Counted from the stretch's first letter, positions 37,503-46,419 are shown. The stretch is DNA of 64,000 bases from Rhizobium sp. PP-CC-3A-592 (GCF_003217095.1 NZ_QJSR01000006.1:137377-201376), one strand, 5' to 3'. The notes: a model not told the origin generated them from the letters alone. Translations and numbers: made by a program.

Positions 37503-37534
37503 GTCCGGCGCGCGGCGCAGTCGCTTCGCCGGAC
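37503..37534. repeat. Hairpin between pyruvyl transferase and beta-helix genes
   Basis: GTCCGGCG (37503-37510) pairs exactly with CGCCGGAC (37527-37534) around a 16-base loop, 20 bases past the stop. The next bases include CTTTTAGAGC. It may act as a partial terminator. Confidence 0.4.
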
Positions 37535-37568
37535 GGGCTCTGGGCTTTTAGAGCAGGATCGCTGCCAC

Positions 37569-38882
37569 ATGGGTTTCACAGCTATGAGAACGGAGACACG
37601 CCGGCAGGACAAAGTGTCTGTGCGGCGCATCGTGCTCGGCTTTACAGCCGCGCTCTGCCTGCTCATCCCGGTCTATGCCTCGGCCTTGCAGGACATAGGC
37701 CTTCAGGGTCCCGCAGTCGAGAACGAGGCGGAGTTCGCGGAGATCCGGGTCCGCCTTTCCAAAGGCCGGTCGGTGTTTCTGGAGAACCGAGGCCGCCCCT
37801 ACAGGATCAACGGGACACTGACATTTGCCCGCAATACCAGCCTTCGCGGTGCGATCGGAACGGTTCTGATCTCCGAGGGCGATGGTGCCGCGTTCGACGT
37901 GCCGCCCAGTGCGACGCATGTCGCGATCGAGAACATAACCTTTCGCCAGAACGGCCGGAGCCGGACCCTCGGCGCCGTTCGTGCCGGCAATTTTCGCCTG
38001 ACAGGGGGAGGCGCGGTCGATGCGGGAACGTTGGTCTTCTCCAATGCCCGCAACGGGCGCGTCGAACGCGCGCGCTTCGAGAACGGGGTGGCCGCCAACG
38101 CGATCGCCATCACCAATGGCTCCTCCGGCATTGCCATCGAAGGCAACGAATTCGAACGCAATGCCGGCTTCGGCATCCAGATCGACAATGGTGCGAACGG
38201 CAACGATATCTCCAACAACTGGACGCGGGCGAACGGCATCGAGCTCGTCGGCATTCGCTACAACGCCTTCGGCAACGTGATCGCCTACAACAGGGCCGAA
38301 GGCACGGGTGACAACGGGATCTCCGTGACCGGCGACCGCAATGTCGTGCTCGGCAACCGCGTCTCCGGCAATGCGCTGAACGGCATCGCGATCTATGGCG
38401 ACGAAAACACGGTTATGGGCAACGTCGCCATCGGCAACGGGCAGAACCTCAACCCGCGATCTCCGCTGCACAACCCGCAGGACACGAGCGTCTATGCCGG
38501 CATCCTCGCCAACGGCGCATTCGGGGGCGGCGGCCGAAACAATGTGATCGTCGGCAACATCATCGCGGACGACCAGGCGCAACCGACGCAGTTGCGATGC
38601 GTCATGGTCGGGCAGGGCTATGGTCGATGGAGGGCCGCGACCCACTATACCGCGAGACGCTTCATCTATGCGGATGGCGAAATCTATCAGACGGAGAACG
38701 CCGGCACCTCCGGTACGCTCGCGCCCTCGGGCGAGGGCGTCGTCACGGACGGCCGGATCGCCTGGACGCATATCCGCACGCTTGCCGGAAACGGACGCCC
38801 CTCGGGCAACATGATCGCGAACAACCAGACGGCAGGCTGCGACCATGCTCCCGCCCGGGCGGAGACCTCCGGACAGCCGTAG
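37569..38882 (+). CDS. Secreted right-handed beta-helix protein of the polysaccharide cluster
   Basis: The 437-residue product has an N-terminal signal (RIVLGFTAALCLLIPVYASA) and a body of short asparagine/glycine-rich turns (NGSSGIAIEGNEFERNAGFG; GDRNVVLGNRVSGNALNGIA) typical of NosD/pectate-lyase-like parallel beta-helices. Such proteins in polysaccharide clusters are lyases, epimerases or transferases, or bind the polymer; no catalytic set can be named here. The ATG at 37569 is preferred; the frame is open to 37491 and another ATG is at 37584. Confidence 0.78.
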   Translation: MGFTAMRTETRRQDKVSVRRIVLGFTAALCLLIPVYASALQDIGLQGPAVENEAEFAEIRVRLSKGRSVFLENRGRPYRINGTLTFARNTSLRGAIGTVLISEGDGAAFDVPPSATHVAIENITFRQNGRSRTLGAVRAGNFRLTGGGAVDAGTLVFSNARNGRVERARFENGVAANAIAITNGSSGIAIEGNEFERNAGFGIQIDNGANGNDISNNWTRANGIELVGIRYNAFGNVIAYNRAEGTGDNGISVTGDRNVVLGNRVSGNALNGIAIYGDENTVMGNVAIGNGQNLNPRSPLHNPQDTSVYAGILANGAFGGGGRNNVIVGNIIADDQAQPTQLRCVMVGQGYGRWRAATHYTARRFIYADGEIYQTENAGTSGTLAPSGEGVVTDGRIAWTHIRTLAGNGRPSGNMIANNQTAGCDHAPARAETSGQP

Positions 38883-38962
38883 CTGCCGCGCCTGCGGGGT
38901 TGCGCCGGGCGGCATCATGATGGGGCTCTTTCACATTCAGCTTTTCAACGGGGGACGAGGAC

Positions 38963-39034
38963 ATGACATTTTCCGTTGCGAACGCCATGGAATTGTTGGG
39001 GGGATCGTCGGGCATGCACGGGACGAGGCGATGA
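38963..39034 (+). CDS. Possible 23-residue leader peptide coupled to rmlD
   Basis: A short frame (MTFSVANAMELLGGSSGM... ) follows GAGG by four bases, and its TGA overlaps the rmlD start as ATGA. It could be a translational-coupling leader. No family is known, and coding is supported only by the ribosome site and the exact overlap. Confidence 0.3.
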   Translation: MTFSVANAMELLGGSSGMHGTRR

Positions 39035-39966
39035 CACAGCCGCGCCGCCGCATCGTCGTTACGGGACGACACGGACAGGTCGTCAGCGCGCTCCTCGATC
39101 GCGCCGCCGTCAACGCCGATCTCGACATCATTCCCCTTGGTCGGCCGGAGCTGGACCTGTCGGATAGCGGGTCGATCGGCCCGTCCGTGGCGGCAGCAAG
39201 GCCCGAGATCATCGTCTCTGCGGCGGCCTATACCTCCATCGAACAGGCCGAGGCCGACGAAGGGCTCGCAACCCTTGTCAACCAGTCGTCTGCCGGGGTC
39301 CTCGGGCAGGTAGCGGCCGCACTCGGCGTCCCGATCATCCACCTCTCGACCGCCTGCGTCTTCGACGGCACAAGGTCGGGAGCCTATGCAGAGACAGACC
39401 CCGTGGGGCCTCTCAGCGTCTACGGCCGATCCAAACTCGGCGGCGAGCGGGCTATCGCATATGCGACCGCTGATCATGCAATCCTGCGCACGGCCTGGGT
39501 GTTCAGCCCCTTCGGCTCGAACTTCCTGAAGACGATGTTGCGGATTGCCGAGGGGCGCGACTGCGTCAATGTCATCGCCGACGAGTTCGGCACGCCTACA
39601 TCCGCCTTCGACATTGCCGACGCCATACTGTCGGTTGCGCGGAACCTGCTGGCGAGCGATGAGCCGGGCCTGCGCGGCACGTTCCACATGAGCGGCAGCG
39701 GGCGAACGAGCTGGGCCGGCTTCGCCGAGGAGATCTTCCGAGCGTCCAGGGCGCGCGGAGGTCCGTTCGCCGCCGTCAACCCCATTCCCTCGTACACCTA
39801 TTCGAGCGCCGTCGAGCGACCGGCGAATGCGGAACTCGACTGTCGCAAGATGAAGGCCATGCACGGCGTCGCCATGCCGGGCTGGCGACCCGCGACCGAA
39901 CGGGTGATCGAACGACTTTTCGACACGATGCAAGAGGCAACGCCGATGAAGGAGAGGCAATCATGA
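39031..39966 (+). CDS. rmlD: dTDP-4-dehydrorhamnose reductase
   Basis: The 311-residue product is an RmlD-type short-chain reductase with the N-terminal nucleotide-binding turn ([10 protein letters not shown]), [30 protein letters not shown] and the catalytic YGRSK. It makes the last step to dTDP-L-rhamnose. The frame is open to 38845, but the ATG at 39031 gives the family start. Its stop overlaps the rmlA start by four bases. rmlB and rmlC are absent from the window, so they must be elsewhere. Confidence 0.9.
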   Translation: MTQPRRRIVVTGRHGQVVSALLDRAAVNADLDIIPLGRPELDLSDSGSIGPSVAAARPEIIVSAAAYTSIEQAEADEGLATLVNQSSAGVLGQVAAALGVPIIHLSTACVFDGTRSGAYAETDPVGPLSVYGRSKLGGERAIAYATADHAILRTAWVFSPFGSNFLKTMLRIAEGRDCVNVIADEFGTPTSAFDIADAILSVARNLLASDEPGLRGTFHMSGSGRTSWAGFAEEIFRASRARGGPFAAVNPIPSYTYSSAVERPANAELDCRKMKAMHGVAMPGWRPATERVIERLFDTMQEATPMKERQS

Positions 39967-40862
39967 AGGGTATTATTCTGGCAGGCGGCAGCGGTACGCG
40001 CCTGCATCCGATGACGCTGGTCACATCCAAGCAGCTGATGCCGGTCTACGACAAGCCGATGATCTACTATCCGCTATCGACGTTGATGCTGGCCGGCATC
40101 AAGGACATCCTGATCATCTCGACCCCGGTCGACCTGCCGAACTTTCGGCGCCTTCTCGGTGACGGCAGCAAGTGGGGACTGAAGCTCACCTATGCCGAGC
40201 AGCCGTCTCCGGGCGGCCTCGCGCAGGCCTATATTATCGGCGCCGACTTTATCGGCTCCAGCCCCTCCTGCCTCATCCTGGGCGACAACATCTTCTACGG
40301 TCACGGCATCACGGACCTCTTCGCACGCGCCAGGAAGCGCAAGGCGGGGGCGACCGTGTTCGCCTATTACGTCAACGATCCCGAACGCTACGGGGTGGTG
40401 GATTTCGATGCCGGCATGAAGGCCGTTTCGATAGAGGAGAAGCCTCTCGTTCCCCGGTCGAACTGGGCCGTGACGGGCCTCTACTTCTATGACAGCAGCG
40501 TCTTGGAGATCGCGGCGAACCTCGAGCCCTCGCCGCGCGGGGAACTGGAGATCACGGACGTCAATCGCGTCTATCTCGAACGCGGCCAGCTGAACGTGGA
40601 ACTGATGGGGCGCGGCTATGCATGGCTCGACACCGGGACTCCGGACAGCCAGCTCGACGCTGGAGAATTCGTCGCCATTCTCGAGCGCCGGCAGGGCTTC
40701 AAGATCTCCTGCCCGGAAGAAATCGCCTTCCAGAAGGGCTTCATTTCGAGGGAACAACTTCTTCAGCTGGCACGCGAACTCGGCAAAGGCGCATACGGGC
40801 AATATCTGTTGAAACAGGCCCTGCAGCCTTCCAATGTCGTGCCGTTTCCGATTGCGAATTAG
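39963..40862 (+). CDS. rmlA: Glucose-1-phosphate thymidylyltransferase
   Basis: The 299-residue product carries the nucleotidyltransferase signature ([14 protein letters not shown]), [44 protein letters not shown] and [11 protein letters not shown], all typical of RmlA. It makes dTDP-glucose from glucose-1-phosphate and dTTP, the first step to dTDP-rhamnose. It is the last gene of the polysaccharide cluster. A rearranged region begins 14 bases after its stop. Confidence 0.95.
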   Translation: MKGIILAGGSGTRLHPMTLVTSKQLMPVYDKPMIYYPLSTLMLAGIKDILIISTPVDLPNFRRLLGDGSKWGLKLTYAEQPSPGGLAQAYIIGADFIGSSPSCLILGDNIFYGHGITDLFARARKRKAGATVFAYYVNDPERYGVVDFDAGMKAVSIEEKPLVPRSNWAVTGLYFYDSSVLEIAANLEPSPRGELEITDVNRVYLERGQLNVELMGRGYAWLDTGTPDSQLDAGEFVAILERRQGFKISCPEEIAFQKGFISREQLLQLARELGKGAYGQYLLKQALQPSNVVPFPIAN

Positions 40863-40875
40863 CCGGTCATACAAA

Positions 40876-40886
40876 TTGTCAGGGAT
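40876..40886 (+). repeat. Left copy of an 11-bp direct repeat flanking the kdp segment
   Basis: TTGTCAGGGAT occurs here and, in the same orientation, at 44954-44964. The two copies bracket the cheW relic, kdpE, kdpD and the kdpC fragment. Confidence 0.55.
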
Positions 40887-40942
40887 TGTGGTTTTCTCGG
40901 GGGTTGCCAAAAGCCGCTGACTTTGAATCGAGGGCGCAAACA

Positions 40943-41130
40943 GGCACGATCAGGAGGTCTGCGTGCGCACGACAACCATCCGCGACATTCGCGGATGGCG
41001 TCCCTAAGCTCGGCAGGAGACGCACCGTGCCGATCCGCTCAGCGCCATCGTCGAGGGTCATGGCATGGTCTCGGGCCTCGTGGTCGATCGGGTCTCCGAC
41101 ATGCTGACGATCTCCGCAAGCCTGTAGCCG
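40943..41130 (+). pseudogene. cheW: Decayed cheW copy
   Basis: The nucleotide sequence tracks the intact cheW at 21265-21747. For example, CGCACGACAACCATCCGCGA here matches CGCACGACGACCATCCGCGA there, and GTCTCCGACATGCTGACGAT matches GTCTCCGACATCCTGACGGT. The middle of the gene (the part coding PIPHAPPDVIGVMNLRG) is deleted, a stop follows RGWRP, and the 3' end is cut at about 41130, where kdpE sequence begins on the other strand. It is a remnant left by rearrangement. Confidence 0.82.
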
Positions 41131-41795
41131 ACGCCGGTTTCGGTGAGAATGTATCGGGGCTGATCGGGGCTTTCTTCTATCTTCTGCCGGAGCTGGCGGA
41201 CGTACACCCTTAGGTACTGCACATCGTTCATCTCGCCCCAAACCTTCTCGAGGATGAAACGATGGGTCAGAACGCGGCCGGAATGCTGCACCAGCAGCCG
41301 CAGAATATCGTACTCCTTGGGCGTCATCTTCACTTCGTTTCCGCGAACCTTGACGATGCGTTTCACGAGATCGACCGAGAGGTCGCCCGCTTCGAAGACA
41401 GGGGCCTCGCCCTGGCTTTGGAAACGATGGCGCAGCGCCACGCGGATGCGCGCGACGAGTTCGTTCATCCCGAACGGTTTGGTGACATAGTCGTCGGCAC
41501 CCAGCTCGAGCGCCTGAACGATGCCGGTTTCGTCCGTGCGGCTCGACAGGATGATGACGGGGAACGGGACGTTCTCCGAGCGCCATCGGGCTAAGAGTTC
41601 ATGCCCGCTCATGTCGGGAAGACCGAGATCGAGCAGGACGAGATCGGGAACGTCCGATTGCGCCAGTTCGATTGCGGAACGGGCATTCGGCGCTCCGCTG
41701 ATCGTAAATCCTTGAGACGACAGACCGACATCGAGCAGCTTGCGGATCGGCGGCTCGTCGTCCACGACGAGGATCTTGACGGTGGCATGGGTCAT
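41058..41795 (-). CDS. kdpE: Response regulator KdpE with a foreign C-terminal tail
   Basis: The 245-residue product has a receiver domain (KILVVDDEPPIRKLL; phosphorylated aspartate in LVLLDLGLPD) and an OmpR-type winged helix (LTHRFILEKVWGEM; YLRVYVRQLRQKIE; YILTETGVGYRL). It is the partner of KdpD. The conserved protein ends at GYRL; the last 19 residues (AEIVSMSETRSTTRPETMP) are encoded by the antisense strand of the decayed cheW, so the original stop was lost in a rearrangement. The start at 41795 overlaps the kdpD stop (ATGA). Confidence 0.92.
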   Translation of the reverse strand: MTHATVKILVVDDEPPIRKLLDVGLSSQGFTISGAPNARSAIELAQSDVPDLVLLDLGLPDMSGHELLARWRSENVPFPVIILSSRTDETGIVQALELGADDYVTKPFGMNELVARIRVALRHRFQSQGEAPVFEAGDLSVDLVKRIVKVRGNEVKMTPKEYDILRLLVQHSGRVLTHRFILEKVWGEMNDVQYLRVYVRQLRQKIEESPDQPRYILTETGVGYRLAEIVSMSETRSTTRPETMP

Positions 41796-44491
41796 GCTGT
41801 CGTTCCCTTCGATGCAGGCGCCTTCGGCAGTGAAATCTGGAACATGGCACCCGCGTCGTCCAGTCTGTTCTCGGCCGTGATGCTGCCGCCCATCGCCTCG
41901 ATGAACCCCCGGCATATCGACAGGCCGAGGCCGGTGCCGGCTGTGACATGGTCAGTCTTGCTGACACGGTAGAAGCTGTCAAAAATCCGCTCCAGATCAC
42001 CCGGCGGCACGCCCGGCCCCTCGTCCGTGACGCGAAGGCGCACGAGGCCGGCGTCGCCATCCGCCTCGATGCGTATCGTCGTGCCGTCCGGCGCGTATTT
42101 GGCGGCGTTGTCGATCAGGTTGAAGAGGACCTGTTCCAGCAGAACCGGGTCGACCTTGATCATGGGAAGATCGTCGGGGATCGCCGTCTCCACACGGTGG
42201 TCCGCCGTGATCTTTGCAGCGCGCGCGAGAGCCGAGCCGACGATGTCGTAGACGAAGTGCGGCGCGGTGTTCAGTGTCATCGCGCCGGACCCGATGCGGG
42301 TCATGTCGAGCAGGTTCGCGATGAAGCGGTTGAGCCGCTCCGACTCCTCGATCACCGTCGTCAACAGTTCGTCCTTGGCGTCTTCCGACAGACCCGCACC
42401 AAAGTCCTTGATCGTCCCGGCCGATCCGAGGATTGCGGCCAGCGGGGTCTTCAGATCGTGGGAAATGGAGGTGAGGAGGGCCGTCCTCAGGCGGTCCGTC
42501 TCGGCGGCGAACCTTGCCCTGTCGACGTCGGCCACAAGCTGGATACGCTCGATGGCGAGCGCTGCCTGATCGGCAAGCGCATCGAACAGGCGCTGCTGAT
42601 CGGAGTTGAGGAGCGGTCCCTGTCTGTCGTTGTCGAGGCCGACCACGCCGATGGCACCGCGGCCCGTGCGAAGGGGCAGATAAAGCCTCTTGGCGCCGGG
42701 CAGCGTATCGGCCGCGCGGCCTGCGGGCCGATCGTGCTCCCAGGCCCATCGTGCAGCCGCGATGTCGGCATCCACAAGCGTGTCGTCCGGCGGATAGCCG
42801 GCCCTGACGGCGATCGTGCCGTCCTCGGGCAGCAGGATGACGACGCGGACCTTCAGCATCGAGGCGATCTGATAGGCTGTTGCCCAGAGTACGTCGTCGA
42901 GCGTGCCCGTCCCTGCAAGTTTCCGCGAGAACAGGTAAAGGTCCTCCGTTGTACGCGCGCGCTGTCGTGCCGCCGTCGCCTGCCTCTGAACGGCGGCCGC
43001 CAGATTGCTGGCCACGAGCGCGGTCCCGAGAAAGAAGAGCAAAGCAACAACGCTTTCGGGATCGCGGATCGTCAGCGTATAGCGAGGTTCGAGAAAGAAG
43101 AAGTTGAAGGCGAACGCACCCAGGAAAGACGCGAAGAGGCCCGGGCCGAGCCCGCCCCTGACGGCAGATGCGAGGACCCCCATCAGGAACACGAGCGCGA
43201 GGTTCTGCACGTTGAGCGTCTGGTCGAGCAGGATGCCGGTCACCACCGCAACCGACACGAAGGCCAGACTGAACACATAGTCCTTCGGCTTGATCCTGTT
43301 CGCAGCCTTGGCCGTGCGGACGCCCCGCGGCGCGACCTCTTCGCCGCCACCCGACATGACGTGTACGCTGATGGTACCGGCGTTGCGGATGAGGTCGTGG
43401 GTGATCGACCCCTCATACCATTCCCGCCAGCGCGGCCTGTCGGACTTGCCGACGATGAGGTGGTTGAAGTTGTTCGCGCCGGCATAGGCGATGAGGTCGC
43501 GGGAGACGTTTGAAGCGGGAAGCGTCACGGTGTCCGCCCCCAGTTGCTCGGCCAGCCGCATGCAGGCCGCCAGGCGGTCCTTGTCTGCATCTGCAAGATA
43601 GGCCGAGCGAGAGGTTTCCATATGGATGACCGTCCAGGGCGCCCGCAGTCTGTCTGCCTGTCGACGGGCATAGCGAACCAGTGCCGCGCCGTTGCGACCG
43701 TGATCGAGGCAGACGAGGATGCGTTCGCCGGCGGCCCAGGGGCCCGAGATCGCGTGGGCCTGCATGTGATGGAGAAGCTGGTCGTCCACCCGTTGCGCCG
43801 TGCGTCTCAGGGCGAGTTCGCGCAGGGCCGTCAGGTTTCCCGGTGAGAAGTAGTTCTCGATGGCGCGCCGCGCGGTTTTGGGAACGTAAACCTTGCCGTC
43901 CTGCATCCGCTTGATGAGGTCCTGCGGCGTGATGTCGATGATCTCGATGTCATCGGCGCGATCGATGATGCTGTCCGGGACGGTCTCCCGCACCCGGATA
44001 CGGGTGATCTGCGCGACGATGTCGTTGAGGCTCTCGACATGCTGGATGTTGAGCGTGGTATAGACGTCGATGCCATTCGCCAGCAGCTCCAGTACGTCGA
44101 GATACCGCTTCGGGTGGCGGCTTCCGGGGGCGTTGGTGTGCGCCAGTTCGTCGACTAGCGCCAGGGACGGGCGGCGTTCGAGGATGGCATCGATGTCCAT
44201 CTCGTCCAGCAGCTGTCCTTTGTAGTCGATGGACGTCCGCGCGACGGCCTCCAGCCCGTGGACCAGCGCCTCTGTCTCCTTGCGCCCATGCGTTTCCACG
44301 ACGCCGATGACGACATCGGTTCCGTCGGCGTGTCGGGTGCGGGCCGATATCAGCATCTCGTAGGTCTTGCCGACACCGGGTGCCGCGCCGAGGAAGATCT
44401 TCAGCTTGCCGCGGTCTTCCCGGTCGGCCCGGGCAAGGAGCGCCTGCGGGGACGGTCGCCGTTCCTGTCCGCCGTGCTTGTCGTTGGCCAT
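41792..44491 (-). CDS. kdpD: Osmosensitive potassium-channel histidine kinase KdpD
   Basis: The 899-residue product is a complete KdpD. It has the N-terminal KdpD domain with GAAPGVGKTYEM and LALVDELAHTNAPGSRH, a Usp-like domain (ILVCLDHGRNGAALV), four membrane helices (about 410-500), a GAF-like region, the phospho-acceptor H678 in ISHDLKTPLAAI and the ATPase boxes (NLIDNAAKYAP, GTGLGLSI). The ATG at 44491 is the family start; the frame is open to 44680 only because it runs through the kdpC fragment. KdpD senses potassium limitation and phosphorylates KdpE to turn on kdpFABC, which is missing here. Confidence 0.94.
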   Translation of the reverse strand: MANDKHGGQERRPSPQALLARADREDRGKLKIFLGAAPGVGKTYEMLISARTRHADGTDVVIGVVETHGRKETEALVHGLEAVARTSIDYKGQLLDEMDIDAILERRPSLALVDELAHTNAPGSRHPKRYLDVLELLANGIDVYTTLNIQHVESLNDIVAQITRIRVRETVPDSIIDRADDIEIIDITPQDLIKRMQDGKVYVPKTARRAIENYFSPGNLTALRELALRRTAQRVDDQLLHHMQAHAISGPWAAGERILVCLDHGRNGAALVRYARRQADRLRAPWTVIHMETSRSAYLADADKDRLAACMRLAEQLGADTVTLPASNVSRDLIAYAGANNFNHLIVGKSDRPRWREWYEGSITHDLIRNAGTISVHVMSGGGEEVAPRGVRTAKAANRIKPKDYVFSLAFVSVAVVTGILLDQTLNVQNLALVFLMGVLASAVRGGLGPGLFASFLGAFAFNFFFLEPRYTLTIRDPESVVALLFFLGTALVASNLAAAVQRQATAARQRARTTEDLYLFSRKLAGTGTLDDVLWATAYQIASMLKVRVVILLPEDGTIAVRAGYPPDDTLVDADIAAARWAWEHDRPAGRAADTLPGAKRLYLPLRTGRGAIGVVGLDNDRQGPLLNSDQQRLFDALADQAALAIERIQLVADVDRARFAAETDRLRTALLTSISHDLKTPLAAILGSAGTIKDFGAGLSEDAKDELLTTVIEESERLNRFIANLLDMTRIGSGAMTLNTAPHFVYDIVGSALARAAKITADHRVETAIPDDLPMIKVDPVLLEQVLFNLIDNAAKYAPDGTTIRIEADGDAGLVRLRVTDEGPGVPPGDLERIFDSFYRVSKTDHVTAGTGLGLSICRGFIEAMGGSITAENRLDDAGAMFQISLPKAPASKGTTA

Positions 44492-44550
44492 CGTCCGCTC
44501 CGTGGTTTCCCGGCAGCCCCCGGTCAGGGGCTGCCGGCTGTCTCTCAGTC

Positions 44551-44791
44551 TCAGGGCGCTGCGTCGTTGTCCAGCGCAAGGTTCATCTCCAGCACGTTCA
44601 CCAGCCTGTCCGGCGTAAGGGCGCCGGCCCGGTGAGAACGCGCTGCAATCGATGAGCTGATTGACCCTGTCGATCGACACATTGTGCGCCTGAGCGATAC
44701 GCTCGGCCTGATAACGGGCGGCGCGCTCGGTTATGTGCGGATCGAGACCCGCACCCGAAGCGGCCGCCAGTTCTGCGGGTAGGGGGTTCTC
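44551..44791 (-). pseudogene. kdpC: kdpC 3' fragment with frameshift
   Basis: Reading the minus strand from 44791 gives ENPLPAELAAASGAGLDPHI and AQAHNVSIDRVNQLID, the C-terminal third of KdpC. After SAFSPG the frame shifts, and another frame continues GALTPDRLVNVLEMNLALD to a stop at 44551. The N-terminal two thirds are absent. KdpC is the small subunit of the Kdp ATPase, so this copy cannot work. Confidence 0.85.
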
Positions 44792-44940
44792 AGGCGTCGC
44801 TCCAGGAGGGAGACCGCTTCCGCCAGCGCCACGACGGCGAGAATGAGAACTATGTCGACGACGTTCGATCCGCGGGAAGACGCGCGAAGGTCGATGCGCG
44901 GAAAACCGGCATCTCTTAAAAAGCGAAGCAGGGTTTCCAT
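44792..44940 (-). pseudogene. Unidentified membrane-protein fragment fused upstream of the kdpC remnant
   Basis: The minus-strand frame from the ATG at 44940 reads METLLRFLRDAGFPRIDL, then SNVVDIVLILAVVALAEAVS and LERRLR, before running into kdpC sequence near 44791. One hydrophobic helix and a basic end recall the last segment of an ABC transporter permease, but I do not recognise the family. It is not KdpA or KdpB. The join to kdpC is direct. Confidence 0.4.
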
Positions 44941-44952
44941 GGCGCCGTAGAG

Positions 44953-45046
44953 TTTGTCAGGGATAAGGGGAATCCGGTTATCCCGAAGAGACAAACGACG
45001 ACAAAGGAATCGAGAGTCTGGCTGGTTCAGAATGAACCTGACAAAG
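44953..45046. repeat. Short inverted-repeat element between kdpF and the kdpC remnant
   Basis: TTTGTCAGG (44953-44961) and CCTGACAAA (45038-45046) are exact inverted copies bounding 94 bases. An inner hairpin GGTTCA/TGAACC lies by the right end. The right end touches the kdpF stop. The left end contains the 11-base TTGTCAGGGAT that also occurs at 40876. The pattern suits a relic of an insertion element; no transposase is visible. Confidence 0.5.
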
Positions 45047-45047
45047 T

Positions 45048-45136
45048 CTAGAAGCGCTCGGCCGCCAGAGTGCGTAGGCAAGGTAGGCCGTGACGAAGAC
45101 GGTCACGCCGCCGCTAAGAATATAGTCGAATGTCAT
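45048..45136 (-). pseudogene. kdpF: kdpF with one-base deletion near its end
   Basis: The minus strand from the ATG at 45136 reads MTFDYILSGGVTVFVTAYLA then YALWRP, which is KdpF. A normal end would be RPERF and stop, but the DNA is one base short there (89 instead of 90), so the frame shifts and the stop TAG at 45048-45050 is out of frame. KdpF is a 29-residue membrane peptide that stabilises KdpFABC. It marks the original 5' end of the kdp operon. Confidence 0.8.
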
Positions 45137-45619
45137 GTCGCACCCGTCTTTCGTGTCGCAACCTCGCCTGGTGTGATCGCCGAAGCCGGCCTGGCTTTGC
45201 GACCAATCTGCCTATGAATTCGAGATGGAAGACATGGAGAAGATATAAGGATCCTATGTGAATTCTCGTCCGGGAGGAGTCGCGGACACGATATTCAGAC
45301 GCGTGCTGGCCAGTACAGAGCCATCATGACGGGCCCCTCATGTCGCCATGACGAGACGTGACGTGGGATTGTGTTTCCATGACCGCTTGAACGGAGCCTG
45401 TCGGCTGACATTCCCTTTCTAACGGTCGATCCTTGCATTCCGGCTTTGCTTACCCAAATACCTGTTGCGGACCGGGCCCCTCTGATCAAGGCGATCGCCT
45501 TTATGATGTCGGACCGCATCGAGCGTGCTCGGTGCGATCTTATGGCCCATTCGTAAGCTCCCCAGCCCGTTCGATGTCTTGAACCTGACGCAAGATGCGT
45601 CACTTTGGAGAGTGTTTTT
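45137..45619. other. Gene-free stretch between the kdp remnants and the carbonic anhydrase gene
   Basis: No gene is supported in these 483 bases. It should contain the old kdp promoter on the minus strand and the carbonic anhydrase promoter on the plus strand. GAATTCGAGA (45218) and TGTGAATTCTCG (45257) frame a short AT-rich part with an AGGATCCT palindrome. A minus-strand frame at 45295-45603 has no family features and is not called. Confidence 0.5.
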
Positions 45620-46360
45620 ATGTGTAACGTCTCACGCCGTCTTTTCCTGACCGGGACCGCTGCCTCCGCTGCGGTGGCGCTGCCGGCTGTACTTCACGCC
45701 CAGGAGGTCGGCACGGCTGCCGTGCCCTTGGCGCCTGCACCCGTCAAGGATGGAAAGTCTACGTTGACACCGGATGAAGCACTGGATCTTCTGAAGGCGG
45801 GCAACGAGGCGTTCCTGCGAAACGAACTGGTGTACCCGAACCGGACCGAGACGCGTCGGCTGGAACTCGCCAAGGGGCAGGCGCCCTTCTGCGCCTATGT
45901 GTCCTGCTCCGACAGCCGCGTTCCTCCCGAACTGCTGTTCGGACGAGGCTTGGGAGAGCTGTTCATCATCCGTAACGCCGGCAATACGGTCGATACCGTC
46001 GCTATGGGATCGATCGAGTACGCCGTTGCCGAACTCGGCGTGCCTCTTATCGTCGTCATGGGACACGAGAGCTGCGGTGCAGTGAAAGCGGCAATGGCCG
46101 TCGTGGAGAGCAATGCTCGCTTTCCCGGGCAGATCGACAACATGATCGAGCCAATCATTCCAGCCGTTCTTGAAGCCCGTGGGCAGACGGGCGACCCGAC
46201 GGAAAACGCTGTGCGCCAGAACGTTCGCCGTGTCGTGCGCACCTTGCGGGAGGAAAGCGACCCGCTGCTGCTGACGCCCTTGTCCGATGGTCGGGTCAAG
46301 GTCGTCGGCGCATACTATCGGCTTGACACCGGCGTTGTTGAATTCTTCGACCAGGCATGA
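45620..46360 (+). CDS. Beta-class carbonic anhydrase with Tat-type export signal
   Basis: The 246-residue product has a twin-arginine signal (SRRLFLTG, then a hydrophobic AASAAVALPAVLHA) and a beta-carbonic anhydrase domain with the zinc/active-site residues CSDSR and HESCG. The enzyme interconverts carbon dioxide and bicarbonate. Most beta enzymes are cytoplasmic, so this one is likely folded with zinc and then exported to the periplasm. The ATG at 45620 follows GGAGAG by eight bases. Confidence 0.9.
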   Translation: MCNVSRRLFLTGTAASAAVALPAVLHAQEVGTAAVPLAPAPVKDGKSTLTPDEALDLLKAGNEAFLRNELVYPNRTETRRLELAKGQAPFCAYVSCSDSRVPPELLFGRGLGELFIIRNAGNTVDTVAMGSIEYAVAELGVPLIVVMGHESCGAVKAAMAVVESNARFPGQIDNMIEPIIPAVLEARGQTGDPTENAVRQNVRRVVRTLREESDPLLLTPLSDGRVKVVGAYYRLDTGVVEFFDQA

Positions 46361-46375
46361 GGTGAGCAAAGAGCA

Positions 46376-46419
46376 CCGACCGGGTTGACGTCAACAAACC
46401 GAAGACGTCAACGGGTCGG
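46376..46419. promoter_or_regulatory. Strong hairpin with GTTGACGTC repeats
   Basis: CCGACC + GTTGACGTC (46376-46392) pairs with GACGTCAAC + GGGTCGG (46404-46419) with a one-base asymmetry. It contains the 12-bp palindrome GTTGACGTCAAC (46384-46395). Lying 16 bases after the carbonic anhydrase stop, it could be a terminator, or a protein-binding site for the transporter operon. No T run follows. Confidence 0.45.

Noticed and set aside
41792-44680. A longer KdpD with 63 extra N-terminal residues
   Set aside because: Those residues are the kdpC remnant read partly in frame (VSIDRVNQLID) and partly frameshifted; KdpD starts at 44491.
45295-45603. A 102-residue minus-strand frame before the carbonic anhydrase gene
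   Set aside because: No conserved features, no ribosome site and unusual composition; probably chance in old promoter DNA.
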